Notes: generated by a model from the sequence alone, not told the origin. A stretch of DNA of 59,465 bases from Anaerolineae bacterium (GCA_030605795.1 JAUWHR010000028.1:1-59465), one strand, 5' to 3'. Counted from the first letter of the stretch, positions 16,849 through 26,069 are shown. A program made the numbers and translations.

Positions 16849-17823
16849 ATGGAGAAAAAGATTATGGCACTTGGCTCAAGGCGGCCAAGTATTGATAATC
16901 AGTTCCATGCTGATGGTTGGATTGTCCTCCACCATGGCGATACCATGGACTTAATCGCGACACTTCCTTCCGATTCTATAAAGTTAATCATTACCTCTCC
17001 GCCTTATAACCTCGGTAAAGAGTATGAAACTCGTGTTAGGTTACGATCGTACCTTGAAACCCAAGCTGATGTTATAAAGGAGTTGATGAGAGTACTTAAC
17101 GATGGTGGGAGCATCTGTTGGCAGGTTGGGAATTATGTGGAGGATGGAGAGGTATATCCTCTCGATATCTACTACTACGACATTTTCAAAGATCATGGTC
17201 TGCATCTCCGTAATCGAATTATCTGGCACTTTGGTCATGGCCTGCACTCAAGTAAACGTTTATCTGGACGCTATGAAACGATTTTGTGGTTCACAAAATC
17301 GGATAAATACACATTCAACCTGGATGCAGTTAGGGTTCCATCAAAATATCCTGGCAAGAGACACTATAAGGGGCCTAATAAAGGAAAACCCTCTGGAAAT
17401 CCGAAAGGAAAGAACCCATCAGATGTGTGGCAAATCGTTGCAGATGAGTGGGTAGCGGCGTTCTGGGAAATACCCAATGTAAAATCTAATCACCCGGAAA
17501 AGACGATCCATCCCTGCCAGTTTCCTGTTGAGTTAGTTGAGAGGTGTGTGATAGCATTGACTGATCCAAGTGATTGGGTGTTCGATCCGTACGCAGGTGT
17601 TGGAACGAGCCTGATTGCTGCAATAAAACATGATCGAAGAGCCATAGGAGCAGAGAAGGAAGATAAATATATTGATGTAGCTCGGGAGAGAATAGAGAGA
17701 TTACTAGATGGAACCATCAAGCTACGTCCGATGGGGAAGCCTGTCCATAAGCCAAGTGGGAGGGAGAAGGTGGTCCAGGTTCCACGAGAGTGGTTGACAG
17801 GTGAGGTTGTGAATGACACTTGA
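16849..17823 (+). CDS. Type II DNA methyltransferase, beta class (probably N4-cytosine)
   Basis: This restriction-modification methylase transfers a methyl group from AdoMet to an exocyclic amino group in DNA. The motif order is that of the beta class. The catalytic motif IV TSPPYN comes first (about residues 49-54), and the variable target-recognition part follows (KYPGKRHYKGPNKGKPSG region). The AdoMet-binding motif FDPYAGVGTSLIAA and IGAEKEDKYIDVARERI lie near the C-terminus. The TSPPY form is more common in N4-cytosine than in N6-adenine enzymes. The ATG at 16849 has GGAG six bases upstream; an in-frame ATG at 16777 lacks one. The DNA is AT-richer than its surroundings, which suggests transfer. 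The cognate nuclease follows. Confidence 0.9.
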   Translation: MEKKIMALGSRRPSIDNQFHADGWIVLHHGDTMDLIATLPSDSIKLIITSPPYNLGKEYETRVRLRSYLETQADVIKELMRVLNDGGSICWQVGNYVEDGEVYPLDIYYYDIFKDHGLHLRNRIIWHFGHGLHSSKRLSGRYETILWFTKSDKYTFNLDAVRVPSKYPGKRHYKGPNKGKPSGNPKGKNPSDVWQIVADEWVAAFWEIPNVKSNHPEKTIHPCQFPVELVERCVIALTDPSDWVFDPYAGVGTSLIAAIKHDRRAIGAEKEDKYIDVARERIERLLDGTIKLRPMGKPVHKPSGREKVVQVPREWLTGEVVNDT

Positions 17824-17869
17824 TTGATACGAGAAAGTTTCGCATACAATTACTGTCAAATTACTGTAG

Positions 17870-17902
17870 AATCGCCCTCAAAGGATAGTTTGGAGGGCGA
17901 TT
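17870..17902 (+). promoter_or_regulatory. Inverted repeat covering the nuclease ribosome site
   Basis: The arms AATCGCCCTC (17870-17879) and GAGGGCGATT (17893-17902) are perfectly complementary, 10 bp with a 13-base loop. The right arm contains the ribosome-binding GGAGGG and ends directly against the nuclease ATG at 17903. As RNA it would hide the ribosome site; as DNA it could be an operator. Either way it would restrain nuclease synthesis. Confidence 0.6.
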
Positions 17903-18595
17903 ATGCAATTTAAGTGCTATAGCTATCGATTTGCACAAGAAATCCTGCAGCACGAAAAGCATTCAAATGCCTGGGTTGAAATTAAAACAATTCTCGATGA
18001 AGCTCCTCTATTCATTTATCCAGGGAAATCCAAGAAGAAGTCCGATTTAGATGTAGTTCAGCAAGTAATGAATACTTACTTTGACCGTCGTTTGGCAGTT
18101 GACCATGGATGGAAATACCATCCGTTAGCTACCAAGATTGTAAAATCTGGTCTTGCAGCAGATTTTCGGAAAAGCTTCGACGATCTAGAGATCCAGGCGG
18201 AGATTCAGTTTGGCAACATGGCTCGATGGTATAGTGATATTTTTAAATTTCAGACAGCATACTCTCAAGCACTTACTCAACTTGGTCTTTCAATTGTGCC
18301 AATGTTTGAACTAGCCAAGCGCATAGACCAAAACGTAGCCAACTTCGAACGTGCTGTTAGAGAATTACCATCAGCAAAATTATCGATAACGCTACCAATT
18401 TTATTGGTGGGTTTATATTCGGATGAAAGTACGAAGATCTTGGATCTACGTAAGTGTCAATTTGAAAGTAGGTCATTAATTACGGGGAACACCAATAAAG
18501 CAAAGAAAAATCGGTGGAGGATTGTAAATGGTTACCTTTCTGGAACGCCTATGTGTCAGATCGGACCAGATAGTCCAACCGGTCCAATGCCGTAG
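17903..18595 (+). CDS. Type II restriction endonuclease, BglII/BstYI-like
   Basis: This predicted DNA-cutting partner of the adjacent methyltransferase has 230 aa. The core ADFRKSFDDLEIQAEIQFGN (residues 86-105) has the catalytic E-x-Q pair at E100 and Q102 with candidate acidic partners D87 and D93/D94. This is the unusual EXQ form known from BglII and BstYI rather than EXK. Further resemblance to BstYI, compared from memory, is seen in LGLSIVPMFELAKRI and LPILLVGLYSDE. Recognition of a GATC-centred site (AGATCT or RGATCY) is inferred. It lies 79 bases after the methylase on the same strand, in the same AT-rich patch. The 251 bases after it show no gene. Confidence 0.78.
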   Translation: MQFKCYSYRFAQEILQHEKHSNAWVEIKTILDEAPLFIYPGKSKKKSDLDVVQQVMNTYFDRRLAVDHGWKYHPLATKIVKSGLAADFRKSFDDLEIQAEIQFGNMARWYSDIFKFQTAYSQALTQLGLSIVPMFELAKRIDQNVANFERAVRELPSAKLSITLPILLVGLYSDESTKILDLRKCQFESRSLITGNTNKAKKNRWRIVNGYLSGTPMCQIGPDSPTGPMP

Positions 18596-18846
18596 ATCCT
18601 ATTCTTTATCCTCTTTCCAAACTTAGACTTAGCAAACAAGTGCAACCGCGGGTTGATGATGAAAGAATATCTAATTTGCTGTTTTGGAGCCAAGGCATTA
18701 CGACATAAGAAAATGCTGGATCGCCCCTAAGATCTTATCACTTTTGAAATTCTAATGAGCGAGGCAGTGCGTCCATTATTCAGCTACCTCACTATGGAAC
18801 CCACAACCTCCATGAAAGCCGATCTAGTTTCGCAGACGGTAAATGC

Positions 18847-19920
18847 TCAGCTCAACCCGCACGTTTGAAATAGCAAGTCCATGTCAACGTTATCGGACAT
18901 TAATTGGATGAAGGCGTCCAGCTTCTCAGGTTGACCGAGGCGTGTTTTACCATGGGCGCGCTCGATGCTGTTGATGGTTTCCATGGTGTTCTCTTTAACC
19001 AGCAATATTGGAACGTTGAGCGTCTCAGACTGCTGAATGATAAGCGGACTGGGATGCAGGTTGCCGGTCAAGATCAATACCACGGTCGATGTCTCAAGTG
19101 CGGCGAGTTGAATATCGGTCCTGTCTCCGCCAGTAATTACGGCTTTATGCTGGTAGCGACGGAAGCGGGATAGGGCGGCATCGGCAGTCATGGCCCCTAC
19201 GGTGAAGGTTTCGACCAGTTCGTTAGGGTCCATATCCTTGGTTAATACCTCTGCCTGCAACAAGTCGGTCAGTTCACCAACGCTGAGAGCCGAGAGACGG
19301 GGAACGCTAGGAAGGGCGCCAAGCACATTGACGCCTTCCTTCTCGAGAAAGGGGCATGCATACTCCTCGACGAACTCACCCGCCTCGTCCGGAACCCGAT
19401 TCAAGATCACACCACACAGTTGTTCGCCTAGCCGGAATTGGGCGGTGAGGGCGTCGTCGACCAGCCGCATCTCGCCGCGATAACGAACGATCACCAGCGC
19501 CGGCGCGCCAAGGATCTCTGCCACCCGCAGGTTGGAAAGCCCCATGGCATAGCCCTCACGTAGGCTAGCGCCGCCTTCCAGGAGCAGGATTTCCTTTCCC
19601 TTCCCCGCCGCTTCAGCAGCCTGCTGAATCCTGTGCATGAGATCGTCTCCACTGAGACCTTTCAAACGTTCTCTAAGTGCAGAAGGGGTTACGATTACCG
19701 GGGAGGCCATGGTCGGATCTCCATCCAGACTGAGGATATTGTGAACGAAGACTGCATCTTCATCAGCCAGCTTTCCCTCTGCAGTTCGCCAGGGTTGAGT
19801 GCTCACCGGCTTGAGGTAACCTACTTTGTGGCCCTCAGATTGCATCTGCCGGCCGAGTGCTAAGCAGACGGCTGTCTTGCCTGAATAGGGTTCAACAGAG
19901 GTGATATACAACACTTTCAT
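18847..19920 (-). CDS. DRTGG-domain P-loop protein (phosphotransacetylase N-terminal type)
   Basis: This cytoplasmic protein has 357 aa. Residues 1-210 are a BioD/CobQ-like P-loop ATPase fold (YITSVEPYSGKTAVCLALGR). Residues 215-330 are a DRTGG domain (VITGGDRTDIQLAALETS). The same pair forms the N-terminal regulatory half of long phosphotransacetylases, but the catalytic Pta domain is absent. Its ATG overlaps the stop of the ADP-forming acyl-CoA synthetase by 4 bases, so the two are translationally coupled. A role in sensing or controlling acetyl-CoA/acetate flux is therefore inferred; no catalytic activity can be assigned. Confidence 0.82.
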   Translation of the reverse strand: MKVLYITSVEPYSGKTAVCLALGRQMQSEGHKVGYLKPVSTQPWRTAEGKLADEDAVFVHNILSLDGDPTMASPVIVTPSALRERLKGLSGDDLMHRIQQAAEAAGKGKEILLLEGGASLREGYAMGLSNLRVAEILGAPALVIVRYRGEMRLVDDALTAQFRLGEQLCGVILNRVPDEAGEFVEEYACPFLEKEGVNVLGALPSVPRLSALSVGELTDLLQAEVLTKDMDPNELVETFTVGAMTADAALSRFRRYQHKAVITGGDRTDIQLAALETSTVVLILTGNLHPSPLIIQQSETLNVPILLVKENTMETINSIERAHGKTRLGQPEKLDAFIQLMSDNVDMDLLFQTCGLS

Positions 19921-22076
19921 GTGGAACTCCCTGCGGATCCAGCTTGGGTTGCCGATCCTGCTTGCTGTTCGTTTGGTCTAAGTACCAATCGCATGTCGAT
20001 ACTTATACCGCCATAACCCTGCTCATAGACGACGAATGGGTTGATGTCGAGTTCAGCGATCTCGGGGAAGTCGGTCACCATTTGACCGATACGGAGCAGC
20101 GCATCAATCAAGGCGAGCTTGTCGACCGGCGGCTCCCCGCGTACTCCGTCCAACAAAGCGTGAGCCCGGATCTCGCCTATCATCTCCTCCGCTTCTAGGC
20201 GGGAGAAGGGAGCGATGCGAAACGTCACGTCTTGAAGTGTTTCCACGTAGATGCCACCCAACCCGAAAGTGACCAGCGGACCGAACTGAGGGTCACGGTT
20301 CATCCCGATGAGGATTTCTAAGCCTGGAGGGACCATCTTCTGCACCAGGCATCCCCATAGTCGAGCTTCAGGCAGGTATCGTTGTGATCGATAGGTGATC
20401 AGATCGAAGGCGTCTCGCACGTCAGTAGCGTTCTGCAATCCTACTTTAACCCCGCCGACATCGGTTTTGTGCAGGATATCGGGTGAGGCGACCTTCAACA
20501 CCACCGGATAGCCGATGCGATTAGCTATTTCAACTGCTTGGTCGTCGGTCTTGGCCAGCTCTGAGGCGGGAATTTGCAGGCCATAGGCGGTCAGAATGGC
20601 GCGCGATTCAGCATCGCCAATGGTGACCCGACCTTGAGATAGAGCGCCATCAAGAGTTTGGCGTACCAGGGTTTGGTCAACCACAAACTCTTCATAGATA
20701 GGTGGGGGTTCAGCTTTATAACCACGGTAGGTGCTCATGCCTTTAAGCACCATGGCGGCTCGCTCGGGGTAGGAGAAGTTGGGCACATTATGGGTTTCAA
20801 GTATCTCTATACCAGCTTTAACCTGCATTTCGCCCATGAAGCAAGCCAGCACAGGCAAGTCAACCTTGCCAGCGATCTCAGTCACGACCTTAGCTGTCTC
20901 AGCTATATCAGTCAAAGCCTGGGGGGCGAGAATGACCAATATGCCGTCGACATGGGGGTCAGCGGCAACATGTTCGATGGCGAAACGGTAGCGGTCGGAG
21001 CGCGCATCGCCGAGTACATCAACTGGGTTGGCTGCGCTGGCGGCGTCAGGAAGGAATTGCTCCAGCGCTTGGATACACTCAGGATCGAAGCGAGCCAGGC
21101 GCAATCCGGCACGCTCGAGTGCGTCGGTGGCCAGTATGCCCGGGCCACCGGCGTTGGTAACGATAGCGATGCGATCACCCTCGAGGGGTGGCAGGTAGCC
21201 GAAGGCACGCGCGTAATCGAATAGATCCTGCAAAGAGTTCGCGCGTAGGACGCCTGCTTGGCGGAAGGCGGCTTGGTATGCCTGTTCGGAGCCTGCCAGC
21301 GAACCGGTGTGGGAGCTGACCGCTCGAGATCCAGCCTGGGTGACACCCGATTTTAAAGCCACGATCGGCTTCTTCTTGGAAACCTGACGGGCAACATGGA
21401 TGAACTCCTGTCCGTCCGGCAATCCCTCTATATAGCATAGAATCACCTGTGAATGAGGGTCGTCTGACCATGCACGGAGCAGATCTGTCTCGCTCACATC
21501 AGCCTTGTTGCCTAGTGATACGAACTTACTCAGGCCCAGCCTGCCAGCTTGGGCCCAGTCCAGGATAGCTGTCCCCAGCGCACCAGATTGCGACATGAAT
21601 GCCATCGGTCCACCGGGGGGCAGCCCGGCGGAGAACGAGGCGTTAAGCGGTGTGTTGGTGTCGATCACTCCCAGGCAATTCGGTCCAATCAGGCGGATAT
21701 TGTACTGTTCGGCGATCTCGACCAACTCACGCTCGCGTTGCAGGCCTTCCATGCCAGCCTCGCGGAAGCCGGCGCTAATTATGATGGCCGCCGGAATGCT
21801 TTTCTCGCCGCAGGTACGAAGTGCGTTAGGCACGAGAGGATAGGGGATGACGATCACTGCCAGGTCGATTGGGTTCGGAACATCGGTGACAGAAGGGTAA
21901 GCAGGGAGGCCCAGTATCGTTTTGGCTTTGAGGTTAATTGGGTAGACCTGGCGGTCGTCGGTCAGGTAACCGCCATTAACCAGGTTGTCGAGTACGGCAT
22001 GACCTAGTTTATGAGGCTTGGTGGAGGCGCCAATCACGGCGACCGAGCGTGGAGTGAAGAAAGCATCAAGCGACAC
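19917..22076 (-). CDS. Acetate-CoA ligase (ADP-forming), fused alpha and beta subunits
   Basis: This enzyme converts acyl-CoA, ADP and phosphate to acid, CoA and ATP, a route of energy conservation in anaerobes. The 719 aa combine a CoA-binding domain (SVAVIGASTKPHKLGHAVL), succinyl-CoA-ligase-like domains and a C-terminal ATP-grasp domain (about residues 490-700, GYPVVLKVASPDILHKTDVG). SRAVSSHTGSLAGSE supplies the phosphorylated histidine. The start is GTG at 22076, with AGGAG nine bases upstream. It is followed by and coupled to the DRTGG protein. The acyl substrate could be acetate or a branched or aromatic acid. Confidence 0.92.
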   Translation of the reverse strand: MSLDAFFTPRSVAVIGASTKPHKLGHAVLDNLVNGGYLTDDRQVYPINLKAKTILGLPAYPSVTDVPNPIDLAVIVIPYPLVPNALRTCGEKSIPAAIIISAGFREAGMEGLQRERELVEIAEQYNIRLIGPNCLGVIDTNTPLNASFSAGLPPGGPMAFMSQSGALGTAILDWAQAGRLGLSKFVSLGNKADVSETDLLRAWSDDPHSQVILCYIEGLPDGQEFIHVARQVSKKKPIVALKSGVTQAGSRAVSSHTGSLAGSEQAYQAAFRQAGVLRANSLQDLFDYARAFGYLPPLEGDRIAIVTNAGGPGILATDALERAGLRLARFDPECIQALEQFLPDAASAANPVDVLGDARSDRYRFAIEHVAADPHVDGILVILAPQALTDIAETAKVVTEIAGKVDLPVLACFMGEMQVKAGIEILETHNVPNFSYPERAAMVLKGMSTYRGYKAEPPPIYEEFVVDQTLVRQTLDGALSQGRVTIGDAESRAILTAYGLQIPASELAKTDDQAVEIANRIGYPVVLKVASPDILHKTDVGGVKVGLQNATDVRDAFDLITYRSQRYLPEARLWGCLVQKMVPPGLEILIGMNRDPQFGPLVTFGLGGIYVETLQDVTFRIAPFSRLEAEEMIGEIRAHALLDGVRGEPPVDKLALIDALLRIGQMVTDFPEIAELDINPFVVYEQGYGGISIDMRLVLRPNEQQAGSATQAGSAGSST

Positions 22077-22213
22077 TAGCGATACTCCTGGAGTGAGGAT
22101 AGTGTACCATCAAAGGATCCAGATATAACCGGATGGTGATCAATCGTGTTCCATCCGATAAGAAAGGCTGACCTTTTCGCATGATGGTGGCCTTTACTGG
22201 TGAGGCGGGTTGA

Positions 22214-22867
22214 TTAAGTGGGGGAGCCGCAAGCGGCTACGGGGGCATAGGTTAGCCGGTGAAAGGGACAGGGCCCTAAGCGCTTTAGGGCGGCGCGATG
22301 CTCGGCCGTGCCATAACCCTTATGGCGAGCGAAGCCATATCCGGGAAAGCTGGCATCCAGAGCAACCATAGCCTGATCGCGTGCTACCTTGGCGATCACG
22401 GAGGCGGCGGCGATGGACAGCACACGCGAGTCGCCGCGGGTCAGCGCTGTCTGGGGAAGTGCGACCTCGGGCAAGCGCAGGTGGTCGATCAATAGATGCT
22501 CCGGCGGTGTGCACAGATCAATCAAGGCTCGGGTCATCGCTTCACGTGTGGCGACGATCAAGCCTAGCTGATCTACCTCCTCTGCCGAGGCTACCCCAAG
22601 GCCGACGGTAAGCGCGACCTGATAGATGCGTGACGCCCAGGTCTCTCGTTGTTTAGGAGTCATTTGCTTTGAATCGCGCACGCCCTCAAGCGACCGCACC
22701 AGGTCGAAACGTTGGAGGGGAAGGATTACCGCGGCGGCTATCACTGGACCGGCCCATGCGCCGCGCCCGGCCTCATCCAGGCCGGCTATGCGGCTAAAGC
22801 CGTCGCGCAGCAACTCGAACTCAGTGGTCACATCTGGCCGACGCTGTGCTTTACCCGGGCGGCCCAT
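22214..22867 (-). CDS. rnhB: Ribonuclease HII
   Basis: This enzyme cleaves the RNA strand of RNA-DNA hybrids and single ribonucleotides in DNA. The active-site signature IAGLDEAGRGAWAGPV puts the first two acidic residues at D31 and E32. RDSKQMTPKQRE follows, and LLIDHLRL and SVIAKVARDQAM hold the remaining ones. The frame is open to 22984, but the upstream part is the glycosyltransferase read in another frame. The ATG at 22867, preceded by AGAGGA, gives 217 aa, the usual size, and overlaps the glycosyltransferase end by 17 bases. Confidence 0.93.
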   Translation of the reverse strand: MGRPGKAQRRPDVTTEFELLRDGFSRIAGLDEAGRGAWAGPVIAAAVILPLQRFDLVRSLEGVRDSKQMTPKQRETWASRIYQVALTVGLGVASAEEVDQLGLIVATREAMTRALIDLCTPPEHLLIDHLRLPEVALPQTALTRGDSRVLSIAAASVIAKVARDQAMVALDASFPGYGFARHKGYGTAEHRAALKRLGPCPFHRLTYAPVAACGSPT

Positions 22868-23591
22868 ATAGTCCTCTACGCCAGTTGCCGCGAATGCGGA
22901 AAAGATCGGAGAACATCGCCAGGGAATCGCGGAGAAAGTGGACTCGACTGCCAGGGATGTAGTACCAGGGAATCGGGATCTCAATGATTTCGTATCCCCG
23001 CTTGAGTGCGATGAAGAGCACCTCGACGTCGAAGGTCCAACCGTCCAGGATTTGTGTGTTGAAAAGGTCCTCAGCCACTAACGCCCGGAAACACTTAAAG
23101 CCGCACTGGGTATCTTGGATCTGGGGAACGGTCAGGGTGCGTACCAGCAGGTTGAACCCCCGTCCAATCCAGTGCCGGTAGAGCGGCTCGCCGTAACGTG
23201 CAGATCCTGGTATCTCGCGCGAGGCGATGGCAATATCAAAGTCGTGCAATTGGGGTGGGATGAAGCGGTTGACCTCTTCGATGGGCATGGAGAGGTCAGC
23301 GTCGCAGATGAAGCGATAGTCCCCTTTGGCTTCGAGCATGCCGCGTCGAACTGCCAAGCCTTTACCGGGTTTGGGCTCACGCAGAAGGTATAGGTTGGGA
23401 TAGCGTTCGGTGAATCTGAGGGCGATTTCTGCTGTGCGGTCCTGGCTGCCATTCTCGACCACCAGGACTTCGGCTTGATAGGGTTGGTATTGTAAGAATG
23501 AGAGAACCTTATTCAGACTACCGGGTAGGCGGTGTTCTTCGTTATGGGCGGGAATAATGATCGATAGCAGTGGGGCCACGCCGTTCATCAT
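22851..23591 (-). CDS. Family 2 glycosyltransferase, dolichyl-phosphate-glucose synthase-like
   Basis: This cytoplasmic-face enzyme of 246 aa transfers a sugar from a nucleotide sugar, probably to a polyprenyl phosphate. It has the GT-A opening LLSIIIPAHNEEHRLPGSL and VVENGSQDRT. The metal-binding CDADLSMP is followed by SREIPGSARYGEPLYRHWIG and DTQCGFKCFRA. These features are closest to the ALG5/DPG-synthase-like branch. No C-terminal membrane spans are visible. It lies between the NERD-like gene and rnhB, with a short overlap into rnhB. Confidence 0.87.
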   Translation of the reverse strand: MMNGVAPLLSIIIPAHNEEHRLPGSLNKVLSFLQYQPYQAEVLVVENGSQDRTAEIALRFTERYPNLYLLREPKPGKGLAVRRGMLEAKGDYRFICDADLSMPIEEVNRFIPPQLHDFDIAIASREIPGSARYGEPLYRHWIGRGFNLLVRTLTVPQIQDTQCGFKCFRALVAEDLFNTQILDGWTFDVEVLFIALKRGYEIIEIPIPWYYIPGSRVHFLRDSLAMFSDLFRIRGNWRRGLYGPPG

Positions 23592-23613
23592 CGGTCAGGT
23601 TGGGTCAATTCAG

Positions 23614-24459
23614 TCAGGCGTATATCGTATTGCGTATGATTATCATGGCGAAGATGATGATTATCACCAACTCAAAGAAGAGCATCACCGCAAGTAGGAT
23701 CCATTGACGCCTGGAGATGGGCAGTGTGCTCAATCTATGGACCGCCTGGGCAGGGAGAGCCATTGGTTCGGGTTCAGTGGTGAACGTCTCCCCCTGCTCC
23801 ACGAACTCAGCTCGAGCTAACTCTGGTTCTGCCTCGGGTTCTGGTGTAGGCTCTGGCTCGGGAAGCTTTGGGTTGATGAGGGCTTCAGTCAGGGCATTGA
23901 TGTCTTCCTGGTCCATAATGGGCTGGAATTCTTGTATGTTAGCTGCAAAATAGTCGATGGCATCCGCCTGTACGATGCGAACCCTAGGGCGAGCGGAATC
24001 TACATGGGTGCGGGGTTTGGTGAAAATGAGCACCGCTTCGACCTCTGGTAGCGGATAGCCTTGTTCTTGCAGGTAACGTTGTACCACTTGGGCATTGCTG
24101 AGCGTGCGGGTTTGCAGGTTGGGTTGGGATCGCTTGAAGCGACGACCACGACTGTCGAATTTAAGCCATTCCTCCCCTTTGGCGCGAAAGACGCCTTTTA
24201 TCGGGCTGGGCTCCAACACTCGTACACCTTGAGGGCTGAGTAAGATCATCTGCACGATGACTGTGGTTCCGGGGATGATCACGTTGCGCAGCAGTGTATG
24301 TTCCCTGTCCAGGCTTTTTTCCAATCGTTGGGTGGTAAACTCCTGGGCCTGCATCCAACCATGCCATTTCATCCCATGCCGAAATGTGCCCCGGATTCGG
24401 TTCTCCAGACTGATGGCGCCTTCCTCGTCGCGGAATTCAGAACGATCTATGACTTTCAT
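23614..24459 (-). CDS. Membrane-anchored protein with degenerate NERD-like domain
   Basis: This 281-aa protein has an N-terminal region (about residues 20-120) resembling the nuclease-related NERD fold: LLRNVIIPGTTVIVQMILLS, then PQGVRVLEPSP and KGEEWLKFDSRGRRF. The usual NERD catalytic aspartate and E-x-K are not evident (VIVQMILL and EPSPIKG stand in their place), so it may be inactive. A Glu/Pro-rich linker (residues 195-240) leads to a C-terminal membrane span at about 253-278. No signal peptide is present, so the NERD part is cytoplasmic. It precedes the glycosyltransferase and is divergent from nfeD. The function is unknown. Confidence 0.6.
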   Translation of the reverse strand: MKVIDRSEFRDEEGAISLENRIRGTFRHGMKWHGWMQAQEFTTQRLEKSLDREHTLLRNVIIPGTTVIVQMILLSPQGVRVLEPSPIKGVFRAKGEEWLKFDSRGRRFKRSQPNLQTRTLSNAQVVQRYLQEQGYPLPEVEAVLIFTKPRTHVDSARPRVRIVQADAIDYFAANIQEFQPIMDQEDINALTEALINPKLPEPEPTPEPEAEPELARAEFVEQGETFTTEPEPMALPAQAVHRLSTLPISRRQWILLAVMLFFELVIIIIFAMIIIRNTIYA

Positions 24460-24692
24460 GGTGGCTCCCGTCGGGGTTGCTGTTGGAAATCGCTCTCCCG
24501 TGTGTACGACGACCGATTGCTACTCGAGCCGGTCATTTATGTGCAAGCGGACAATTACATCCGACCAAGTCGGGTGAAGTCCGTCTTAAGCTATAGTAAG
24601 TATAATTACATTATAAATCAGTCGCACCTGGGGACAAGTCGGGCGGATAGAAGACTTATTTACAGCTATAATCGAGAGGTAGAGGTAGTTAT

Positions 24693-26018
24693 ATGTTGCG
24701 AAAGTATATGCTGTTCCTGTGGATAGCGATCGGGCTAGCATCGATATATCCTTTTCCGGTAAGAGCGCAAGAGGAGCGACAGGTCATCTTGCTCACGGCG
24801 AATGGCCCCATAACACCGGCGATGGCCGAGTATCTCGATCGTGGATTAGGTTATGCTGAACGCGAATTAGCCGAGGCGCTGATCTTCCAGTTGGACACTC
24901 CAGGCGGCTCGATTGACCTTATGAACCGAATGGTTCAGCGGATACGAAACAGCCAGGTGCCAGTTGTGATCTACATCGCGCCGCGTGGGGCTATTGCTGG
25001 CAGCGCCGGGACAGTGATCACATTAGCCGGTCATGTTGCCGCGATGGCGCCCGAAACGGCTATCGGCGCCGCCAGCCCAGTGGGGGCTCAGGGCGAGGAT
25101 TTGGGGGAGACGATCGAGGCCAAACAAAAAGAGATTCTTAAGGCGACCATACGCAGTCTGGCCTCGCGGCGTGGGGAGCAGGCTATAGCTTTGGCTGAGG
25201 CGACAATAGAAGACGCCACCGCGGCTTCAGCCGAGGAAGCGCTCGAAGCCGGCTTGATTGACTTCATTGCGACCGATCTGGACGATCTATTAGTCCAAAT
25301 TAACGGTTTTAAAGTCGAGTTATCAACTGGCGAGCGCACGCTCAACACGGTGGGGGTTGGGATGGTGGAGGTGGCTCAGAGTTTTATCGAGCAGCTTCTG
25401 CAAGTGCTCACCAATCCCAACGTCGTCTTTCTGCTCATCACCGTAGGCGTGCAGGCAATCTTGATTGAGATCTCCGCCCCTGGTGGATGGGTGGCCGGCT
25501 TCATCGGTGTGGTTTGCCTGGCATTGGGCACATATGGTTTAGGAATCCTACCAGTAAACTGGTTTGGTCTGGTCTTTATGGTAATCGCGTTTGTGCTCTT
25601 TTGGCTCGAAATCGAAGCGCCGACATATGGGGCTTTAACCGTCGCCGGGCTTGGGTCATTCATCGTTGGAGCTCTAGTGCTGTTCAATTCTTCAAGCACA
25701 CCAGCATTCCAGCGGGTGTCGGTTCCATTGGTGATTGGGGTGGCAGTGGCTATAGGGTTGTTCTTTATGACCGTGCTAACCTTTGCCCTAAAAGCCCAAC
25801 GCCGTCCGGTAGAGGTTGGTGCGGAAGCTTTAATTGGTCGGGTGGGTGAGGCTCGTACCGACATTGCTCCGCGGGGGATGGTCCAGGTTGCGGGTGAATT
25901 GTGGTCGGCGGAGATCGAGGATGGTGAGCTCGCGGTGAGATCTGGCGAACGGGTTGAGGTGGTGGGAGTGGAAGGATTACGGTTGAGTATACGTTCGGTG
26001 GTACAGAAGATCGGTTGA
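24693..26018 (+). CDS. nfeD: NfeD-family membrane serine protease (long form)
   Basis: This membrane-bound protease has 441 aa. A signal peptide (1-25) leads into a ClpP-like domain: FQLDTPGGSIDLMNRMVQ, then the nucleophile S104 in RGAIAGSAGTVITLAG, with the general-base lysine probably in GETIEAKQKEILK. Four to five membrane spans occupy residues 240-375. The C-terminal 70 residues form the OB-like NfeD domain (ALIGRVGEARTDIAPRGMVQ). Long NfeD proteins usually pair with a stomatin/SPFH partner, but none is adjacent here; an FHA gene follows instead. An AT-rich divergent promoter region with TATAAT (24667-24672) lies upstream. Confidence 0.9.
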   Translation: MLRKYMLFLWIAIGLASIYPFPVRAQEERQVILLTANGPITPAMAEYLDRGLGYAERELAEALIFQLDTPGGSIDLMNRMVQRIRNSQVPVVIYIAPRGAIAGSAGTVITLAGHVAAMAPETAIGAASPVGAQGEDLGETIEAKQKEILKATIRSLASRRGEQAIALAEATIEDATAASAEEALEAGLIDFIATDLDDLLVQINGFKVELSTGERTLNTVGVGMVEVAQSFIEQLLQVLTNPNVVFLLITVGVQAILIEISAPGGWVAGFIGVVCLALGTYGLGILPVNWFGLVFMVIAFVLFWLEIEAPTYGALTVAGLGSFIVGALVLFNSSSTPAFQRVSVPLVIGVAVAIGLFFMTVLTFALKAQRRPVEVGAEALIGRVGEARTDIAPRGMVQVAGELWSAEIEDGELAVRSGERVEVVGVEGLRLSIRSVVQKIG

Positions 26019-26069
26019 CTCGACTCGGTACAGCTTGTAAACTAACGCCGTCTAGTTAAGGAGGAGATC

